NCBI GenBank assembly: GCA_030015575.1
Contig: CM057346.1
Location: 558,130,315-558,194,314 of the forward strand
From: Agapanthus africanus
Taxonomy: Eukaryota > Streptophyta > Magnoliopsida > Asparagales > Amaryllidaceae
Direction: 5' to 3'
DNA length: 64,000 nucleotides
The notes beneath the pieces are model-generated. The model was not told the origin of the DNA. It saw nothing but the letters and a program-made list of their open reading frames with translations, and searched no databases. Positions 58,847 to 64,000 of the stretch are shown piece after piece; within the stretch, counting starts at the first letter, position 1; every line of letters starts with the position of its first letter. Made by a program: the position numbers and the translations under genes.

Positions 58847-60856
58847 ATGTCTTCTCTTGTCGAGTCAGTAGATGTCGTTGAGGTAGGTTCTAGGAACCCT
58901 TTAGGTGAGTCTGAGTCCTTCCGGGGGGCAGGGGTCATCCCCTCTTCCCGGGATCGTGTGGCAAAGGCAGCCCCCACGGAGGAGGCGGTAGATGCTGTCC
59001 CTGACGCCTCGTGTTGGAAAAGGCATGAGGATGAGCTCGCCAACGCTCGGGCTCGCTTCCACATCCCCCCAGGTTATACACTCCGTCTGGCCAAGGAGGG
59101 AGAGAGGGCAGACCAAGTAAGGGGCAGGAAGATCACCCTGTATTTGGAAGCATTCTAGGGTGGAATGCGCCTGCCCTTCTCTCCTGAGGTCGTGCGAGCG
59201 TTGAGCTTCTTCGGGCTAGCTCCCGGTCAGTTGGTGCCGAACTCGTGGAGGATACTCCTCGGGTTCCTGATCCACTTGAAGTTACAGGCGATCCCCTTCA
59301 GCCTTTCCCTCCTTGATTCCTCCCTCGTCTTCAAAAGTCATTCCAGTGGTCGAGCGGGGGACCCGAGGTGGGTTTATCTCTCTTTTAGAAAGCGGCCAGG
59401 GAGCGCCGCCGGGACGGGGGTTGTGGCCCTGCCTTTTTCCATTCACAACTGGAAGAAGAAGTTCTTCTTCGTTTCTCCTCCCGAGGGCGAGGACTGGCTC
59501 GTGCCTACAGAGTGGTCGAGAGAGAAGCACTTGCCGGGGAACCAGTCCAGTGACCCCACTGCGGTGAGAGTGGCGTCGTGGGAGCCCATCCTCCGTTACG
59601 ACGTGCTGTTGTCTGAGAGGGTTCTGAGTTAGGCCGGACTCAGCCCCGTTGAATTCGTCGGTAAGTTTAGGTTTGCTTTTTTTTCTCGTTTATTACCTGT
59701 GTCGCTGACTCCTTTGTATTCGGTTTTGTGCAGGACCCATGGATATGGACTCGCTCAAAAAGTCCATGCGCCAGCCGTGGCCGGTTGTGAAGGTTGGGGG
59801 CGCCGGTTCTTCCCGTTCACAGCCCGCCCCGGCTCCTTCTCCCCCGGCGGTAGCGCCCCGCGAGCGCTCGGAGGGGGTTGTGGCCCCGAGGCCCAGCAAA
59901 ACATCGGGTCGGAGGCGGGCTCGGATTCTTGAGGACCCGGCCTCGGAGGAGGAGACCGGCTCTCCCGCAAGGCCGCTCAAGAGGAGATCTTCCCGGGGAC
60001 CGTCTTCTCCGATCACGGTGGAGGAGGGCGGTCTTCAGTTTGCCGTACCTTCGGGGCTTTCCGCCGCGGATAGCCTGCTGCATGAGATAGACGCATCGGC
60101 CGGGGGTAGAGTCCCCGGGGGAACTTTCAGGGCTCAGCTGGCGTCCATCGCCCAGGAGTCCATGCAGGTAAGCGCTTGTCTTTCATTATTATTATTCTTT
60201 GGGGTTCGGTGCCTCTCTCATCTTCCTGATCTCTTTTCTGCCATTCAGGTCCTTCAGCACGTCGTCCTCGCCTTGCGCATGGAGGCCGAGGTGGTAGTCC
60301 TGGCGATGAAAGCTGCGGGCCAGCTCGCCTCGCTGGAAGAGAGCTCCAAGCGAGAGTTGGAGGCGATGAAGGCGAGGGTCGTCGCCCTGGAGGGTGAGGT
60401 GGAGGCCGGGAACTGGGAGGTTGCCCGGCACCATGAGGCCACCGCGGTCGCTGAGGCCAAGCTTGAGGATGCTCAGGTGCTAGCCGGCAATCTGAAGAAG
60501 ACAGTGAAAACCCGCCGGAAGGAGCTGGGGGCGGCGACCGAGTGGGCGAAGTCGGCCGACCTGAGGGCGGCCAAGTTGGCTGACATCTCGGCGGCGAAGG
60601 GGGTGGAGGGCTACAAGAAGTCGAAAGACTTCTATGTGACTTGGCCGTAGCCACGTCCCGCATCTGGCACGAGGCCCTTGACGCTGTTAAGGCCCGAGTG
60701 CCGGGGTTCGCCGATGAAGAGCTCCGGGCCCAGTACCCCCTCGCGGACACCAGCGGACAGAGGCATGAGATTAATGACGAGGAAGTCGCCGAGGACCCAG
60801 TTCGCCACGTGATGGATGTCGAGGGCCCCGAGGTCGCTCATGGCCCCGAGGCCTAA
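58847..60856 (+). pseudogene. antisense ORF (aORF) of H: gypsy-transposon domain plus coiled coil
   Basis: Three exons can be traced. Exon 1, 58847-59660, starts MSSLVESVDVVEV and holds the putative gypsy-type transposon domain (Pfam Transposase_28 type): RALSFFGLAPGQLVPNSW, WVYLSF, NWKKKFFFVSP. Intron 1 is 59661-59733 (gtaagt...tgtgcag). Exon 2, 59734-60167, is Pro/Ser/Arg-rich, then VPSGLSAADSLLHEID and GGTFRAQLASIAQESMQ. Intron 2 is 60168-60248. Exon 3 starts VLQHVVLALRMEAE with about 110 residues of coiled coil, then DAVKARVPGFADEELRA. TAG at 59156 and 59630 and a frameshift near 60645 break it. It is antisense to the element and kept although pol is lost. Function is unknown. Confidence 0.82.
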
Positions 60857-60969
60857 AGCCCCCGTCTTCTTCCTCTTTTTATTTTGCTGCGTCTAGAACT
60901 TTGTAAGCCTCCGGGCATTTTGTTAGGCTGGGGAGCCAAAAATACCCTCTGTAAAGACCGCCTTTTAGT

Positions 60970-60975
60970 AATAAA
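60970..60975 (+). terminator. poly(A) signal of the aORF of H
   Basis: aataaaacttttctttc, about 115 bp after the aORF end (60856). Same context as in G. Confidence 0.65.
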
Positions 60976-61254
60976 ACTTTTCTTTCTTTGGTTTCCTTGA
61001 TTTGCGCTTTAGTCTTTTGTTCATGAAGAATACTTGTAAAAATTTTCTTCTTGCGTTGTTGGGCCTCCATGTCAGGTCGGCTATCTGCCTAGCGATCGTC
61101 CGTCGAGTTGATTCAAGCGCTGCTGAGGAGAAGGCATCTCCATGCGTCTCCATAGCCCCGAATTCGAGGGGAGATAGCTCGAGACTTGGATAGACCTGAT
61201 GCCCCTGGTTGGCAGCTCGGGCCGTCTGCGCGTGGTGGGCTGAGGGCTGTCCGT

Positions 61255-61480
61255 CTTATTTGGACCGAGCAAGGTAGCTGTCCGGTTACCTCTTGCGAGG
61301 GCTTTTAATCCTTCAGGACGGGGACCGAGCAGGGTAACAGCCCAGTGCCTCTTGTCGAGGACTTTGATCCCTGTCGGTTGTGGTAGGAAGCTACCAGCCG
61401 GGGATAGCCGAGCAAGGACTCGACTGCCTCTGGGATGACTTTGGTTCTTGGCGCGGGAGGGACTGTGGGAGGCTGGTACC
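61255..61480 (+). repeat. remnant of the hairpin array in H
   Basis: Two to three units of the G array, e.g. gatccctgtcggttgtggta then ggaagctaccagccggggat, with inner GGTAG/CTACC and outer ATCCC/GGGAT. After the array the sequence jumps to the 5' leader next to the PBS. Confidence 0.8.
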
Positions 61481-61552
61481 CTAATCTTCTGGATGGTCAC
61501 TTGCCATGTGGACGGAGATCGGAAGGCCAAATTTGTTTTTGTAGAGTTTACG

Positions 61553-61572
61553 TTCCCACAGACGGTGCCAAC
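61553..61572 (-). other. primer binding site of H
   Basis: Minus-strand GTTGGCACCGTCTGTGGGAA. One change from G (GCGCC to GCACC). Confidence 0.85.
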
Positions 61573-62305
61573 TGATGGAGATCCTTTTCAGATCTCCTTC
61601 AGATGTTGCCTTCTGTCGATCTCCCGGCGGATTCTGGAGGGGATCCCCTGTTGTGTGTGGGTCTCAATGGGTTTTGAGGAGATTTGGTGATTGGAGGAGT
61701 TGGACGCCAAGTACCTGCAAAGAAGTCCCACGGTGGTTTGACGCCACCGAGGACCCTCCACGATCAAGTTAGTACTAGATCCGAGCAGTGTAATGGCTGG
61801 GTGGAGTAAAAAATGGCTTACTTGACCCCTCTGTGATGGGGGTTTATATAGCGGTGGAGGCATGCAGCAGCAGGCGCGAGAATCTTGCCGGCAGTTACGC
61901 TCCCGACGTCACGCCTGCGTAGAGAGCGGATCGCCCATTAACGGGGACTGATGGCATGGGAAGTGGGATGTTGCTAGCGGAGAATCCGCGCATGGTGAGA
62001 TTCGCGGAGCGGCGATTACGCCTGCGAGCGGTGGAGCTAGTCGGAGGACCGAGGAAGACGGCCTCGGTCGAGGGACTCGGGGACGAGCGAAAAGGCCAAG
62101 GAGTCTTGGTCCTGTGGCAGCTTAGGGCGAGCTGAGGGGCCGAGGAAGCCAATCCACAGGGAGCCCCGAGAAGGGCTAGCTTGTGATCGCAGGTCGGGTT
62201 CAGAAGAGGCCTGGTCGGCCTCTGTGGGCCCTTTCTTCTGAGTTCTGGGACATGCCATCCGCCACACGTCCTGATCTTGGGGGTCCTCAATATTGAGCAT
62301 CATCA
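61573..62305 (-). mobile_element. 5' LTR of H
   Basis: 733 bp, end next to TSD ctttc. Confidence 0.92.
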
Positions 62306-62310
62306 CTTTC

Positions 62311-62631
62311 CTTTACCCTTCATGTTCCCAAACCTCATGCTAAAACCATAGTTCAATCTTAATTTTGGATCCCGTTCGTTTATAAGCTACAACTCATTTT
62401 TTTAGGGAAATACTTTGCGTCCAAACAACTCCAATCCAATCCATAGGCACACAAATAAATAGAGGAAGCATGAATTACTGAGAGTCGTTCCTTTCAATTT
62501 ATTTACCTCAAGGGCCTCGCTAGACTTCAAAGCCAGTCCTCCGATCTCCCGGCTATTTAATTTCTTTCATTGGATTTAAATCTTTAACCTTTTTGGGTTG
62601 TTGTAAATCTGATTTTAATTTCGAGGAGAAG
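62311..62631. other. unassigned sequence between H and I
   Basis: AT-rich, no gene recognised. It includes a relic similar to the left flank of H. Confidence 0.5.
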
Positions 62632-63367
62632 TGATAATGCTCAATATTGGCGACCCTCAAGATCAGGGCACGTGGCGGACGGCACATCCCAGAACTCAGA
62701 AGAAAGGGCCCACAAAGGCAGGCCTTGCCACCCCTGTACCCGTTCGGCCAGCGCAAGCTAGCCCTCCTCAGGGCTCCCCGCATATTGGCCTCCTCGGCCC
62801 CTCAGCTCGCCTCGAGCTGCCGCCAGACCAAGTCTCCTTGGCCTTCTCGCTCGTCCCCAAGCCCCTTTACCGAGGCTGTTTTCCTCGGCCCTTCGACCAG
62901 TTCCGCCGCTCACAAGCGTAACCGCAGCTCCGCGAATCTCGCCATGCACGGATTCTCCGCCAGCAACATCCCACATTCCACACCTCCACGATCCCCATTT
63001 ATGGGCGATCCGCTCTCTACGCGGGCGTGACGTCGGGAGCGTAACTGCTGGCGATATTCTCGCGCCTGCTGCTGCATGCCTCCAGCACTATATAAACCCC
63101 CATCACAGAAGGGCCAAGTAAGCCATTTTTTACTCCACCCAGCCGTTACGCTGCTCGGATCTAGTACTAACTTGATCGTCGAAGGGTCCTCGGTGGTAAA
63201 AAACCACCCCGGGACTTCTTTGTAGGTACATGGTGTCAAACTCCTCCAACTACCAAATCTCCTCAAAACCCACTAAGACCCACATTCAACAGGGGATCCC
63301 CTCCAGAATCCACCGGGAGATCAATGGAAGACAACATCTGAAAGAGATCTGAATAGGACCTCCATCA
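62632..63367 (+). mobile_element. 5' LTR of Tat element I
   Basis: 736 bp, TGATAATGCTCAATATTGG...CCTCCATCA, on +. It belongs to the same family as G and H. TATA at 63088-63097 (ctatataaac). The 3' LTR and right flank lie beyond the window, so the target duplication cannot be checked. Confidence 0.92.
63088..63097 (+). promoter_or_regulatory. TATA box of LTR I
   Basis: ctatataaacccc, also present in H. It is replaced by ctacataagcccc in both LTRs of G. Confidence 0.75.
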
Positions 63368-63388
63368 GTTGGTGCTGTCTGTGGGAAC
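63368..63388 (+). other. primer binding site of I
   Basis: gttggtgctgtctgtgggaa follows the LTR end directly. Confidence 0.88.
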
Positions 63389-63432
63389 GAAAACTCCACA
63401 AAAACAAAGTTGGTCTTCCGATCTCCATCCAC

Positions 63433-64000
63433 ATGGCGAATAATCACCCCGAAAATCCGGGTCCCAGCCACCACTTTCCCCTCAACGAAGACACGGGCGG
63501 CCGCCCGAGAAAAAGGTCTAGAGGCCGCGAGCCTATCACCTTTGGCGACGGAGATCTCCACGGCATATCCGTGCCCCACAATGACCCACTGGTGATCACG
63601 GCCCAAATCCACCGATACGAGGTCTACCGGATACTCGTCGATTCGGGCAGCTTGGCGGACATCCTCTTCCACGACTGCTTTCTACGTATGGGGCCCACCC
63701 CAGCAGACTTGAAACCGACCTCTCACGTCCTTTCGGGGTTCACCAACCACTCCATCCCGGCACAAGGGGTGGTCACCCTATAGTTCACAATCGGGGAGCC
63801 CGACCGCACGCGCACGTTTCCTGTGGACTTCATCGTAGCAAATGTCCCGTTGGCCTACAACGTCCTCCTCGGCCGCCCGACGCTGAACTCCCTCCAGGCC
63901 CACATATCGACCTACCACCTGGCGATAAAGTTCCCTCTCAATTGGGGCGGGATAGGTCGGGCCTACGGGAGCCAGCGGGTCACGAAGAAAGGCCTTACCG
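63433..64000 (+). pseudogene. gag stub fused to aspartic protease of element I (runs off the window)
   Basis: ATG at 63433: MANNHPENPGPSHHFPLNED, about 35-40 residues, then straight into the protease leader REPITFGDGDLHGISVPHND. The catalytic loop RILVDSGSLADILFH has the Asp at residue 70. A TAG at 63781 interrupts the frame, which then reads on (AYNVLLGRPTLNSL, about 63850-63897) to the window end. The gag domain is missing. Compared with G the stub has lost a further 50 or so residues. RT is expected outside the window. Confidence 0.85.

Larger units (their letters stand above)
57617..62305 (-). mobile_element. non-autonomous Tat derivative H (no gag, no pol)
   Basis: 4689 bp, LTRs of 733 bp (57617-58349, 61573-62305), perfect target duplication ctttc (57612-57616, 62306-62310), PBS at 61553 and PPT at 58350. 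The internal 3.2 kb hold only the antisense ORF, a remnant of the hairpin array and about 80 bp of 5' leader equal to that of G. Pol and gag are deleted. LTRs differ by about 3% over the first 200 bp. Confidence 0.93.

Overview
This is nuclear DNA of a flowering plant, built almost entirely of nested Ty3/gypsy LTR retrotransposons. The evidence is Tekay-type chromovirus and Tat-type pol domains, tRNA-Met and Tat-style primer binding sites, GT-AG introns, TATA boxes and AATAAA signals. There is no rRNA gene, tRNA gene, CRISPR array or intact host gene. The only likely host coding sequence is a 5' exon (plastid-targeting leader) present as three broken tandem copies. All boundaries were found by eye.

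Left part (1-9238): a decayed, non-coding Tekay-like element on + (LTR tail 1-1168, PBS 1172, internal region, PPT 4158, LTR start 4171). It runs into a segment with 76-bp inverted ends (4171-5710) and a long minus-strand LTR (5711-9238) that interrupts an antisense ORF of an old Tat element, F.

Middle (9239-45204): a four-layer nest. F (9239-9779, 44088-44996) was hit by a Tekay-like LTR, now a solo LTR, C (9780-44082, TSD ggcgc). C was hit by a giant Tat element, D (10371-41496, TSD ccccc, about 20.4 kb without its insert). D was hit on the minus strand by a chromodomain Tekay element, E (21498-32265). LTR divergence by eye (E about 1%, D about 2%) agrees with the nesting order.

Right part (45205-64000): a minus-strand Tat element G with pol but almost no gag (45205-53512); a 342-bp tandem duplication across its junction; the triplicated exon (54151-57141); a pol-less derivative H keeping only the antisense gene (57617-62305, TSD ctttc); and the 5' end of a further element I on + (62632 to the window end), also without gag.

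The Tat elements D and G share one layout: sense pol and a convergent antisense ORF (aORF) with its own TATA, introns and poly(A) signal, with an array of short hairpins between them. Stem sequences in the array change from unit to unit while staying paired. F and H also carry the aORF. The LTRs of D are packed with odd-length palindromes around a TTTAA-type core. These paired-arm arrays are the least explained feature of the window.
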